Below are positions 51,440 to 61,500 of a DNA stretch of 64,000 nt, one piece after another. The notes under the pieces were generated by a model. That model worked only from the letters and a program-made list of their open reading frames with translations. It made no database searches and was not told the DNA's origin. This DNA is from Paraburkholderia sp. C35 (lineage in GTDB: Bacteria; Pseudomonadota; Gammaproteobacteria; Burkholderiales; Burkholderiaceae): assembly GCF_003121405.1 (NCBI RefSeq), contig NZ_QBUY01000021.1, positions 37,583 to 101,582 on the forward strand, read 5' to 3'. Numbering within the stretch: position 1 is the first letter of the stretch; each line of letters starts with the position of its first letter. Made by a program: the position numbers and the translations under genes.

Positions 51440-52366
51440 TCAACGCGTCAGGCTCAGTTCGCCTGGCGCGCCTGCGAGCGTGCGGTCCGGACGGCAGTTG
51501 AAAATCATGATGGCGAGCGTCAGCACATAAGGCGCGGCATTGAACAGGTAGTAGCCACTCGTCACGCCAATGGCCTGCAATGCGGGGCCAAGCGCGCCCG
51601 CTGCACCGAACAGCAGCGCCGCCCACAGGCATCGCACGGGATGCCAGCGCGCGAAGATCCCCAGTGCGACAGCCATCAACCCTTGCCCGCTCGACAGCCC
51701 TTCGTTCCAGCTGCCCGGATAAACCAGCGACAGATACGCGCCGCCCACGCCCGCGAACATGCCGCCCACGGCCGTTGCAACGATGCGTACACGCGTGATG
51801 GGATAACCCATCGCACGCGCGCTCTCGGCGTTCTCGCCAACGAGGCGCAAAGTCATGCCCCAGCGCGTCGAACGCAGTCCCCATTGCAGCGCGAATGCAA
51901 GCACGACGCCGATCACGAACACCGGATTGATCTTCAGCGCGATGTGCAATTGCGCCGACGACGTCCAGTTGCCCAGATCGATGGAAGCGAGCATCGGCGC
52001 TTGCGGTTCGATAAACGGTTTGCCGAGATAGAACGCGATGCCCGTGCCGAACAACATCAAGGCGATACCGAACGCGATATCGGACACGCGCGGCAGCGAG
52101 CACACCAGACCATGCAGACAACCGAGCAGCAGCCCGACAAGTGCCGCCGCGATCACGCCTTGCCACGCGGAGCCCATCAGATAGGCACCCGCATAGCCGC
52201 TCATTGCGCCCGACACGAGAATGCCTTCGAGTCCGAGGTTCACCCGTCCGCCCTTCTCGGTCAGACACTCGCCAAGGCTCACGAACAGATACGGCGTGCT
52301 CACGCGGATCGCGCCCGCGAACAGCGACAACACCAGCACCGCAATGGGCGAATGGAGATCAGGCAT
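51440..52366 (-). CDS. BMP-type ABC importer permease, second subunit
   Basis: 308 residues, eight to ten membrane helices, BPD_transp_2 family. Typical start GAIRVSTPYLFVSLGECLTEKGGRVNLGLEGILVSGA and the coupling-helix region GENAESARAMGYPITRVR. It pairs with the larger permease, with which it overlaps by 8 bases, to form the channel for the imported compound. In nucleoside-type systems these are NupC/YufQ-like. Confidence 0.92.
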   Translation of the reverse strand: MPDLHSPIAVLVLSLFAGAIRVSTPYLFVSLGECLTEKGGRVNLGLEGILVSGAMSGYAGAYLMGSAWQGVIAAALVGLLLGCLHGLVCSLPRVSDIAFGIALMLFGTGIAFYLGKPFIEPQAPMLASIDLGNWTSSAQLHIALKINPVFVIGVVLAFALQWGLRSTRWGMTLRLVGENAESARAMGYPITRVRIVATAVGGMFAGVGGAYLSLVYPGSWNEGLSSGQGLMAVALGIFARWHPVRCLWAALLFGAAGALGPALQAIGVTSGYYLFNAAPYVLTLAIMIFNCRPDRTLAGAPGELSLTR

Positions 52367-53498
52367 GGGTTTTCTCCAGTTGAACGGACGAGCCGGATTG
52401 CGCGACGGCTTGCAGCTTCACGCGCCACGCAGCCATTCGCCCGCCGAGTGCTTCCCACGCGAGCAGGTTTGCGAACAGCAGACCTTGCAGGACCAGCGTG
52501 GCGGCATCGGGCAGATCGAGACGGCGTTGCAGCAGCGAGCCGCTCGCCTCGATACCGCCGATCAGCAACGCGCATACGACGATCGCCAGCGGGTTCTGAC
52601 GCGCGGCAAACGCGACGAGAATGCCCGCGTAGCCATAGCCCGCGAGCAGCGATGCGTTCGCGCTGCCCTGCACTGCCGTTACCTCGAACATGCCCGCAAG
52701 GCCCGCTGCCGCGCCGCCCAGCACGCACGCCGTGAGCGCGAGCGAGTTCACCGGCAAGCCGACCAGACGCGCTGCGCGGTTGTTGCCGCCCGCCACGCGC
52801 ATCGCGAAACCCTTCGTGCTGTGCTTGACGAACACCCACGCCGCGATGCACGCGAGCACACCCCAGAACAGTCCCCAGTGCACGTCGATGCCGGGCAATG
52901 AGCCGATCGAGAACGCGTCGGGAATGGGTCGCGTCGAGGGTTTGTTGAGACTTGCGGGATCGCGCAGCGGACCTTCGACGAGTTGCTTGAACACGGCAAT
53001 CCCGATGTACGACATCAGCAGGCTGCTGATCGTCTCGTTGACGCCGCGGTATTGACGCATCGCGCCGACCGCGCCGATCCACGCGCCACCGATCACCATG
53101 CCCGCGAGCGCCATCAACGGCGTGACGATCCACCACGGCATGGCGGCAGGCACGAGTTGCGGCACCATGGCAGCGGCCAGCCCGCCGAGCGCCAGTGCGC
53201 CTTCGCCGCCGATCACGATCAGCCCCACCTGCGCGGGCAACGCGACGCACAGCGCCGTGAGCATCAACGGTGCGGCGCGCAACAGCGTGCTTTGCCACGC
53301 GAATGCCGAGCCGAACGCGCCTTGCCCGATCAGCACGACGGCATCGAAGGCCGGTTGTCCCTGCACGAGCAGGAACAATGAAAACAGCAGCAGCGTGCCG
53401 ATCAACGCGCACAGCGTCGGCAGCGCCGGCAACACGCCGAGCGTGAGCCGCGCGATGCCTGCCATCGGGCTGCCAGAAAGTGATGCTTGAGTGCTCAT
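52359..53498 (-). CDS. BMP-type ABC importer permease, first subunit
   Basis: 379 residues, BPD_transp_2 permease (YufP-like). Segments LPAQVGLIVIGGEGALALGGLAAAM, RGVNETISSLLMSYIGIAVFKQLVEGPLRDP and coupling motif GGNNRAARLVGLPVNSLALTA mark the larger nucleoside-type permease. ATG at 53498 chosen because GAGGA sits seven bases upstream; the ATG at 53504 overlaps that site. It follows the binding-protein gene by 55 bases. Confidence 0.92.
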   Translation of the reverse strand: MSTQASLSGSPMAGIARLTLGVLPALPTLCALIGTLLLFSLFLLVQGQPAFDAVVLIGQGAFGSAFAWQSTLLRAAPLMLTALCVALPAQVGLIVIGGEGALALGGLAAAMVPQLVPAAMPWWIVTPLMALAGMVIGGAWIGAVGAMRQYRGVNETISSLLMSYIGIAVFKQLVEGPLRDPASLNKPSTRPIPDAFSIGSLPGIDVHWGLFWGVLACIAAWVFVKHSTKGFAMRVAGGNNRAARLVGLPVNSLALTACVLGGAAAGLAGMFEVTAVQGSANASLLAGYGYAGILVAFAARQNPLAIVVCALLIGGIEASGSLLQRRLDLPDAATLVLQGLLFANLLAWEALGGRMAAWRVKLQAVAQSGSSVQLEKTHA

Positions 53499-53553
53499 CG
53501 CCATTCCTCGCCTGAACAGAGTCAGGTCAAACTACAGGTCAAACCATCGGACC

Positions 53554-54654
53554 TCAGATCTGACCCACGACGCCCGCGACCAGATAATTCATGCTTTCAA
53601 GCGTGATGTCGGTCTGTGCATAGCTCGCGCCGGCCGCAATCGCGTTGCCGCCCTTGTTGTCCTTCATCGGCCCCTTGAAGATCACGTACTGGCCCGCGAC
53701 CATCTTTGCCTTGATGGCATCGGCGTTAGTCTTTGCATCGGGCGCCACCTTCGCGCCGTACGGCGACATCTTCACGTAGCCTTCCTTGAGGCCGCCGCGC
53801 AGGATGTTCGGCGGTGTCTTGCCCGCCTGTGCATCGGCGACGAGCGCGCGATACGGCGTCGACCAGTCCCATTCCGCGCCCGTCAGATAACCCTTCGGCG
53901 CAAGCGCTGCCTGGCTCGCGTGATAGCCGCAGCTCATGGCTCCACGTTTCTCGGCTGTCTCGATCACCACCTTGGGGCCATCGACGTGACACGTGAGCAC
54001 GTCGCAGCCCTGATCGACGAGACTGTTGGCCGCTTCTGCTTCCTTCACGGGCATCGACCAGTCGCCCGTGAAAATCACATGCGTGGTGATGGACGGATCG
54101 ACCGATTGCGCGCCGAGCGTGAACGCGTTGATATTGCGCAGCACCTGCGGAATCGGTTTGGCAGCGACGAAGCCGAGCTTTTTCGTCTTGCTCGCGTGAC
54201 CGGCGACGACGCCATTCAGGTACTGGCATTCGTCGATATAGCCGAAATAGCTGGAAATGTTCGACGGATTGCCGCTTTTCCACAGGCCGCCGCAATGCGC
54301 GAAACGCACCTTCGGATACCTGGCGGCCATCTTCAGCACATGCGGGTCGAAGTAACCAAACGACGTCGCGAAGATCAGCGTGGCGCCGTCCTGTTCGATC
54401 ATCGCTTCCATGGTCTTCTGCACGGCCACGGTTTCGGGCACGTTCTCTTCTTCGACCACCTTCACGTTTGGCATTTTCTTCAGAGCAGCAGCGGCTTGCG
54501 CCTGCGCCTGGTTGTAGCCGTAATCGCCGCGCGCGCCGACGTAGATCACGCCGACGGTGAGTTTGTCGGTAGCGGCGAGCGCCTTGTGGATCGGCACGAT
54601 GTTGGCGAGCGCGAGCGCTCCAGCGCTTTTGATGAAGTCGCGGCGGTTGGTCAT
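53554..54654 (-). CDS. BMP-family periplasmic substrate-binding protein
   Basis: 366 residues. A twin-arginine signal (TNRRDFIKSAGALALANIV) points to Tat export as a folded protein. The mature protein is a BmpA/PnrA-type binding fold: KLTVGVIYVGARGDYGYNQAQ, ETVAVQKTMEAMIEQDGATLIFATSFGYFD, ISSYFGYIDECQYLNGVVAGHASKTKKLGFVAAKPI, VLTCHVDGPKVV. Classical members bind purine nucleosides; this subgroup associates with amide-hydrolysing enzymes, and here the ligand is probably biuret, triuret or a related ureide (inference). Start at the ATG 54654; a GTG three codons upstream is possible. Confidence 0.9.
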   Translation of the reverse strand: MTNRRDFIKSAGALALANIVPIHKALAATDKLTVGVIYVGARGDYGYNQAQAQAAAALKKMPNVKVVEEENVPETVAVQKTMEAMIEQDGATLIFATSFGYFDPHVLKMAARYPKVRFAHCGGLWKSGNPSNISSYFGYIDECQYLNGVVAGHASKTKKLGFVAAKPIPQVLRNINAFTLGAQSVDPSITTHVIFTGDWSMPVKEAEAANSLVDQGCDVLTCHVDGPKVVIETAEKRGAMSCGYHASQAALAPKGYLTGAEWDWSTPYRALVADAQAGKTPPNILRGGLKEGYVKMSPYGAKVAPDAKTNADAIKAKMVAGQYVIFKGPMKDNKGGNAIAAGASYAQTDITLESMNYLVAGVVGQI

Positions 54655-54679
54655 GATGAGCACACCTTTGTCAGAGAAG

Positions 54680-56530
54680 TCACGATGCGGATTGAGATTG
54701 ACTGGTCAGAAATGCACGCCAGCCGCCGAACGAGGTGATGTCGCGCGCGCCGCTGTCGGGTGCGATGGCGGCGGGTTCGCAGATGAAGCCTTTGACGCTG
54801 CGGCCATCGCTTGTCGTTACGTTGCCGATGCCGAGCGGCGCAGGCACGGCAGCAACGAATGCGCCGAAGGTGCGCAGCGGCACGTCCCACAGTTCGATGG
54901 CGATTTCGCCGGCTTGTGCGTTGTGCGCGTTGTGCGTGTCGGCAGTGCGCACGAGGCCCGGTTTGAGCGGCGTGGTGTTCGCGAGCGCGAACAGTTGATA
55001 GCCGGGCGCTGTCGTAGTGGCTTCGACGAAACGCGCGCCCGCTTCCATCAGTTGCCAGTTCAACGGTTCGCCGCGCAGATGCGCACCGACGACGGCGAGC
55101 GTGACGGTCGGTTCATCGAATGCCAGTGGACGTGTGCTGATTTCTTGCACGCCGCCTGCGTCGATGTCGGCGAAGAACAGCGCCTGGATTTGTGCGCCGA
55201 GCACGGCGAGCCGTTGATCCGCACCGGCTGGCGCGATCAGCGTGACGCCTGCGGGCAGGCCGTCCGCTCTGCGCGCGGCAGGTACGGCCAGCGCGCACAG
55301 ATCGAGCAGATTGACGAAGTTCGTGTACAGGCCAAGCTGGCTGTTGCGCGCAATCGGATCGGCGCGGACCTCGGCGATGGTGGGATGCGTGGGCGTCGTC
55401 GGGACAATCAGCACATCGACGGACTCGAACATCTTTTCCGCCTCGCGCTTCAGGCGCATCAACTCGTACTGGCCGTCGAACGCATCGGCGGCGCTGAATC
55501 GGTCGGCCTTGCCGATCACTTCGGCGACGACGGGATCGATCGCTGCGTGCTGCGTTTCGAAGAATGCGCCGAGCGCGGCACGGCGCTCCGCTACCCACGG
55601 GCCGTCGTAGAGCAGCGCTGCGACCTGCTGCAACGGCGCGAAGGCAACCATGTCTGCGCTCAAGCCGAGGCGCGACGTGATCGTATCGAGCGAGGCGGCG
55701 AAGGCGGCTTTCGCGTGAGCGTCGCCGAAGAATTCGAGCGTGTCGGGAATCGCGACGCGCAGTGAACCACGCGGCAAGCCCAGCGATGCGATGTGCTTCG
55801 AGTAACCGTCGAGCGTATCGAATGCGGCCATCTGCTCGAGCACACGCCACGCGTCCGCGACGTCGTGCGCGAAGATCGACAGGCAATCCAGGCTGCGGCA
55901 CGCAGGCACCACACCGCGTTTGCTGACCAGTCCAAGCGATGGCTTGAGGCCGACCAGTGCGTTGAATCCGGCCGGCACGCGTCCCGAGCCTGCCGTATCC
56001 GTGCCGAGCGAAAACGCGACGACGCCCGAGGCCACCGCAACTGCCGATCCCGACGACGAGCCGCCCGACACATACGCATCGAACTCGACCTGCCGGACCG
56101 CCCCGAACGGCGAACGCGTGCCGACCAGACCCGTCGCGAACTGATCGAGATTGGTCTTGCCGATCAGGATCGCGCCTGCATCGAGCAGACGCTGGACGGC
56201 GAACGCGCTTTCGTCGGGCGTGTAGGCGAAAGGCGCGCAGGCCGCGGTGGTCGCGAGGCCAGCAATGTCGATGTTGTCCTTGACGGCGAACGGCACACCA
56301 TAGAGCGGCATGTCTTGCAGCCACGCTTCGCCGCGTGCGTCCTTGCGGCGCTGCAGTTCAGCAGCACGCGCGCGGAGTTTGTCTTCGGGGACGCGCAGCA
56401 GCCATGCTTCCGGGCGATGCGTCCCGGCGAGGCTGCGTACGACTTGCTCGACGGTCTGGGCGGGCGTCAGTTCACCACGCGCGTATTGGCCAAGCAGTCC
56501 GCGCCCCGTCATGTGGGGTTGTGTTTTCAT
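54680..56530 (-). CDS. atzF: Allophanate hydrolase
   Basis: Hydrolyses allophanate to two CO2 and two NH3; 616 residues, the usual length for AtzF. The N-terminal amidase-signature domain has K84 (VPFAVKDNIDIAG), cis-Ser S158 (VSGGSSSGSAVAVASG) and nucleophile S182 (GTDTAGSGRVPAG). A C-terminal ~150-residue domain (LNWQLMEAGARFVEATTTAPGYQLFALA, PGLVR..., IAIELWDVPLRTFGAFVAAVPAPLGIGNV) is specific to allophanate hydrolases and separates it from ordinary amidases. Start at MKTQPHM; the frame is open another 46 codons but through non-coding sequence. No biotin-dependent urea carboxylase is near, so allophanate must come from biuret. First gene of the operon. Confidence 0.93.
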   Translation of the reverse strand: MKTQPHMTGRGLLGQYARGELTPAQTVEQVVRSLAGTHRPEAWLLRVPEDKLRARAAELQRRKDARGEAWLQDMPLYGVPFAVKDNIDIAGLATTAACAPFAYTPDESAFAVQRLLDAGAILIGKTNLDQFATGLVGTRSPFGAVRQVEFDAYVSGGSSSGSAVAVASGVVAFSLGTDTAGSGRVPAGFNALVGLKPSLGLVSKRGVVPACRSLDCLSIFAHDVADAWRVLEQMAAFDTLDGYSKHIASLGLPRGSLRVAIPDTLEFFGDAHAKAAFAASLDTITSRLGLSADMVAFAPLQQVAALLYDGPWVAERRAALGAFFETQHAAIDPVVAEVIGKADRFSAADAFDGQYELMRLKREAEKMFESVDVLIVPTTPTHPTIAEVRADPIARNSQLGLYTNFVNLLDLCALAVPAARRADGLPAGVTLIAPAGADQRLAVLGAQIQALFFADIDAGGVQEISTRPLAFDEPTVTLAVVGAHLRGEPLNWQLMEAGARFVEATTTAPGYQLFALANTTPLKPGLVRTADTHNAHNAQAGEIAIELWDVPLRTFGAFVAAVPAPLGIGNVTTSDGRSVKGFICEPAAIAPDSGARDITSFGGWRAFLTSQSQSAS

Positions 56531-56539
56531 GCGTTCAAT

Positions 56540-56551
56540 CTTGAATACAAG
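56540..56551. promoter_or_regulatory. Candidate GntR/FCD operator upstream of atzF
   Basis: CTTGAATACAAG is one base away from the perfect palindrome CTTGTATACAAG, a usual site shape for FadR-type GntR proteins. It is 10-21 bases upstream of the atzF start, where binding would block the operon. Candidate site for the regulator at 47200-47955. Confidence 0.45.
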
Positions 56552-57082
56552 TTGAGAGAACGCATTGCAGGGACTATGCCAGGCGCATCTTTGGTCGCTT
56601 AAACCCTTGTCGGGAAAGGATTTTTGGCAGACCGGGAAGGATCTGACCACGTGGTCGCGATGCCCCACGCCGGTTCAGCGCCGTGTCGTAGCGGTGCAGT
56701 TTTCCCAGTTGGCGTGCATCGCAGGGAGCGAATGTTCAGCGACGGACTTTAATGTTCCGTATAGGACACGCTATCGAGCAACGGGCACTTAATGTGTCTC
56801 ATGCGATACACGCTTGCACAAAACGACAACTCCACCTACGCGACTTGCATCCACTGCGCGATGACAAACCGCAATTAAAGTTTCGAAACGCATCTGCCGT
56901 TATCACCGCGATCAATAAAAGGATCGTGAAGTCGCGCATGCTTCACGCCCCGCATCGGACATGAAACGACGCTTTTCCAGTATCTGGGCAAACGTTAGCG
57001 GGCCGACTTCGTTTAAGCCCATGAAAAATACTGGCCGGCGAATCCGCGTTGTTTAACTTTCAATTCGAACAGGTCGACAGCA
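56552..57082. other. Divergent intergenic region between atzF and the heptosyltransferase gene
   Basis: About 530 bases without a convincing gene. It contains a 12-bp perfect palindrome GACCACGTGGTC at 56645-56656 and a direct repeat TTAATGT (56749-56755 region and ~40 bases on). The part nearest the heptosyltransferase gene is AT-richer. Promoters for both directions must lie here; I could not assign them with confidence. Confidence 0.5.
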
Positions 57083-58375
57083 GTGACGCAAACAGACACG
57101 GTGACGCAGAACACCGATAGCGCACACAACATCCCGACGCAGCCCGAGACGCACAACGGCACGCGCGACCTTCACGCCACGCCAAAGAGCGGCCAACCCG
57201 TTCAACGGCCAGCGGACAAACCGACGCAGCAGGGGCCGCACGGTATCCGCTTCGACTTCAACGACGGCTGCCGCGTCACGCTGCCCGCAGGCGACGGTGA
57301 ATGGCGCGTGCTGTTGCGCGATACAGCGACGGCGAACCCTTTGTTCGAAACGCAGCTCGCAGCGGGTTCCGTCGCCAGCAGCAAGAAGTACTTCGTGCCA
57401 TTCGAAATCGAAGTGTGGTCGCAAGGCAAGGAAGTCTTCCGGCATCGGCTCGAACTCGCCGGCCGCGACGTGCTCGTGCATCTGCCCGTGGGCACATTGG
57501 GCGACACGCTGGGCTGGTTTCCGTATGTCGCGAAGTTCGAGCGGCAGCATGGTTGCCGCCTGACCTGTGTGATGGGCGAAGCGCTCATCGCGTTGTTCAG
57601 GGACACCTATCCGTCGATCCGTTTCGTCACCCCCGACGCTGTCAATCCCGCCGACTACTACGCGACCTACAACATCGGCCTGTTCTTCACCGACGATGCC
57701 AACGTGCATCAACCCTGCGATTTCAGGCTGGTCGGCCTGCATCGCACAGCCGCCTACATACTCGGCGTCGATCCGCAGGAAGCGCGCCCCAACATCGCCC
57801 TGCCCGACGATAGCCGTCCCATCGCGGAGAAATACGTCTGCATCGCGACGCAAAGCACGACGCAGTGCAAGTACTGGAACAACCCGACCGGCTGGCGCGA
57901 GATCGTGCAGTTCCTCAAGCAGCACGGCTATCGCGTGATCTGTATCGATCAGAAAGCGACGCATGGCAATGGCATCGTGTGGAATCACCTGCCGCATGGT
58001 TGCGAGGATTTCACCGGCGATCAGCCACTCGCCGAACGCGCGCGCTGGCTCAGGCATGCGGAATTTTTCGTGGGCCTGAGCAGCGGCCTGTCGTGGCTCG
58101 CGTGGGCGATGAATACGCCCGTGGTGTTGATCAGTGGCTTCACGCATCCGACCAACGAATTCGACACGCCCTACCGCGTCATCAACTATCACACCTGCAA
58201 CAGTTGCTGGAACGACGTGCGCGTGCAGTTCGACCATCAGGATTTCATGTGGTGTCCACGTCATGCGGGCACGCCACGGCAATTCGAATGCACGCGGCTC
58301 ATCACGGCCGAACAGGTCAGGCACACGATCAGCCGCATACCGGCGTTCAGCACACAGGCAATGGCAGTTGCCTGA
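57083..58375 (+). CDS. Autotransporter strand-loop-strand O-heptosyltransferase (TibC/AAH family)
   Basis: Cytoplasmic glycosyltransferase that adds heptose from ADP-heptose to Ser/Thr residues of AIDA-type autotransporter repeats before export. 430 residues; the fold is GT9-like, with SFVGLSSGLSWLAWAMNTPVV-type acceptor/donor segments (key GLSSGLSWLAWA, 331-342). Four Cys near the C-terminus, C372-x2-C375, C391 and C403, match the iron-binding cluster of dodecameric TibC. D143 in GTLGDTLGWFPY corresponds to the catalytic Asp region. It uses a GTG start, since no ATG occurs before the conserved core. It lies 158 bases upstream of its probable substrate, the AIDA-repeat autotransporter. Confidence 0.88.
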   Translation: MTQTDTVTQNTDSAHNIPTQPETHNGTRDLHATPKSGQPVQRPADKPTQQGPHGIRFDFNDGCRVTLPAGDGEWRVLLRDTATANPLFETQLAAGSVASSKKYFVPFEIEVWSQGKEVFRHRLELAGRDVLVHLPVGTLGDTLGWFPYVAKFERQHGCRLTCVMGEALIALFRDTYPSIRFVTPDAVNPADYYATYNIGLFFTDDANVHQPCDFRLVGLHRTAAYILGVDPQEARPNIALPDDSRPIAEKYVCIATQSTTQCKYWNNPTGWREIVQFLKQHGYRVICIDQKATHGNGIVWNHLPHGCEDFTGDQPLAERARWLRHAEFFVGLSSGLSWLAWAMNTPVVLISGFTHPTNEFDTPYRVINYHTCNSCWNDVRVQFDHQDFMWCPRHAGTPRQFECTRLITAEQVRHTISRIPAFSTQAMAVA

Positions 58376-58533
58376 AACGCGCCGCGCTATCGCGTTGAGA
58401 TGAAGAACCAGAAGAACCAGAACAACCAGTCGAACCGTCGAACACTCAGAACTGGAATAGCAAGGCAGTACCCGTAGCACGACAAACAACAAAAGAAGTG
58501 CAGCAGTAGATACAGGGAAATTCGGGGAACACA

Positions 58534-61500
58534 ATGAAAAGAATGACGTGGCGTCGCGTGGATGCCGTGCGTGCGTTCGGCCGTCGCTATCGCCGGTGTT
58601 CGCGGCTGCTCGGCATGCTGCTCGCGGCGCTGACCCTGCAGCCGTGGTTCGCACAGGGCGCGCTCGCGCAGACCACCGTCGCCGCCGGCGATACCGAAAC
58701 GGGCGCGACGATCGGTGGCACGGAAGACGTGCTCGGCAAGACGGTCAACAATATCGTGACGTCGGGCGGCGTACAGACCGTGCTGTCGGGCGGTGTCACC
58801 AGCGGCACGCGCGTCAGTGCTGGTGGCACGCAGGCGGTCTCTTCAGGTGGCCTCGCACAGACCACGAGTGTCGGCTCAGGCGGTGTGCTGCAGGTATCGT
58901 CGGGCGGCGTGGCGCGCAGCACGACTGTCAACGGCGGCATGGATGTCGTCGAAGCAGGCGGCACGGTGAGCGCCACGACCCTGCTGGCGAGTGCATCCGA
59001 AGTCGTTTCATCGGGCGGTCTCGCAAGCGGCACGACGGTCAGCAGCGGATCGATGCAGACGGTGATGGGTGGCGGCGTCGCGAGCGGCACGGTGGTGCGC
59101 AACGCGGGATCGGTGGTCGTATCGTCGGGTGGACTGGCGCGCGGCACGACGGTCAGTTCCGGTGCCAGCATCGTCATCTCTGCAGGTGGAAGCGGCTCGC
59201 GCACCATCGTGTCGTCAGGTGGCGTCGATTCGGTCTATGGCACCGATACGTCAGCCACCATCAGCAACGGCGGCACGCAGAACGTCTACGCGGGCGCAAC
59301 GGCAAGCGCGACGACAGTAGCCAGCGGCGGCCAGAGCATCGTCAGCAGCGGCGGCTCGACGTCCGGCACGATTCTCAATAGCGGCACGCTGACGGTATCG
59401 GCAGGCGGCCATGCCACGCGCACGACCATCAACGCAGGCGGTATCGACAATGTCGCGGGCATCGACACATCGGCGACAGTCGCTGCAAGCGGCCGCCTGA
59501 TCGTATCGTCGGGTGGCGTGGCGAGCGCAACGGCCGTCAACAGCAACGGCCAGGCGAGCGTCGGCAGTGGCGGCTCGATCATCGGCGCCGTCGTGAGCGG
59601 TGGCACGCTGACGGTCTCCGCAGGCGGTTCAGCCACCTCCACCATCCTGTCCGCTGGCGGCACCGAGAACGTCCAGGGCACCGACACCTCCGCGAGCGTG
59701 CGCAGCGGCGGCATGCAGAACGTGCTGAGCGGCGGCGCTGCAACGAGCGCGACCGTCAGCAACGGCGGACGGCAGACGGTTTCGTCGGGTGGCACGGCAA
59801 GCGGTACGAAGGTGCTCTCCGGCGGCACGATCGCCGTGTCGAGCGGCGCGAGCGCAACGGGCATCGTGCAGTCGAGCGGCGCGGCGCTGATCACGAACAC
59901 GTCCGCGACCGTGAGCGGCACCAATAGCGGCGGCGCCTTCTCGGTGTCGGGTGGCACGGCGAACAACGTCCTGCTCGAAAACGGCGGCACGCTGACGGTG
60001 CTGGCGGGCAACTCGGCGACCAGTACACACATCGTCAATCAGGGCTCGGCAGTCGTGCTCGCAGGCGCGTCCGCGAATTCGACCACCGTCGGCAACGGCG
60101 GCACGCTGACCGTCTCGTCGGGCGGCACGGCGACCAACGTCACGCAACAGGCCGGCGCTGCGCTGATCACGAATACATCGGCGACCGTCGCCGGCACCAA
60201 CTCGGCAAACGGCGCCACCAACGCATTCTCGATTTCGAATGGCGTTGCGCAGGGCGTGTTCGTCGAAGCGGGCGGCTCGCTCACCGTGCTGAGCGGCACG
60301 ACGGCAACGGGCACACAAGTCGGCAATCGCGGCAGCGCGATCGTGCAGAACGGCGGCACCGCCAGCACCACGACGGTCAGCAACGGCGGTCAACTGCTGG
60401 TTTCCTCGGGCGGCACGGCGAGCGGCGCGACCGTCAACAGCGGCGGCCAGCTTATCGTGTCCGGCGGCGGCAAGGCGCTCAATGTGACGCAAAGCGCAGG
60501 CGCTGCGCTGATCACCAACACGTCGGCGACGGTAAGCGGGAATAACGTCAGCGGATCGTTTTCGATCGTTTCGGGCAACGCGCAGAACGTGATCGTCGAG
60601 AACGGCGGCCAGCTATCCGTGCTGGCCGGCGACACCGCCACGCACACCACGGCGGGCAGCGGCGGTCTCGTGACGGTATCGGCGGGCGGCACGACGCTCG
60701 ATACCTCCGTCGGCAGCGGCGGCGCGCACACCGTGCTGACGAACGGATCGGCCACCTCGACCACCGTGTCGAGCGGCGGCAAGCTCACGGTGTCGTCGGG
60801 CGGCACGGCGACGGCCGTCTCGCAACAGGCAGGGGCGGCACTCGTCACCAACACGTCCGCGACCGTGTCCGGCGTCAACGCGAACGGCTCGTTTTCGATC
60901 GTCTCCGGCATTGCACAGGATGTGATCGTCGAGAATGGCGGCGCGCTAACCGTGCTCGCGGGCGATACCGCCTACAACACCTCGGTGGGCAGCGGCGGCC
61001 TCGAATCCGTGCTGGCGGGCGGCACGGCGAGCGGTTCGTTCGTGACCTCGGGCGGCTCCGAAGTCGTGTCGGCGGGTGGCACCGCGCTCGGCACGACCGT
61101 GACATCCAACGGTTCGCAGACCGTGTTCGGCACGGCATCGGGCACGACGGCGATGGCGGGCGGCAGCGTGATCGTCAGCGCGGGCGGCACGCCGAGCCGT
61201 ACCGTCGTCAGCAGCGGCGGGCAGGAAATCGTGTCGTCGGGTGCGACGGCGCAAGGCACGCAGGTCGTGTCGGGCGGCACGCAGCAGGTCGCGGGCGGCA
61301 CCACCAGCAACACGCAGGTGAGCAGCGGCGGCCAGCAGCTCGTGTCGTCGGGCGGCATCACGCGCGGCACGCAGGTCAGCAGCGGCGGAACCCAGACCGT
61401 GCTGTCGGGAGGTGCGACGAGCGGCACGCTGCGCAGCGGCGGCACTCAATTCGTTTCTTCAGGTGGCACGGCAGCGGCAACGTCGGTTGGCAGCGGCGGA

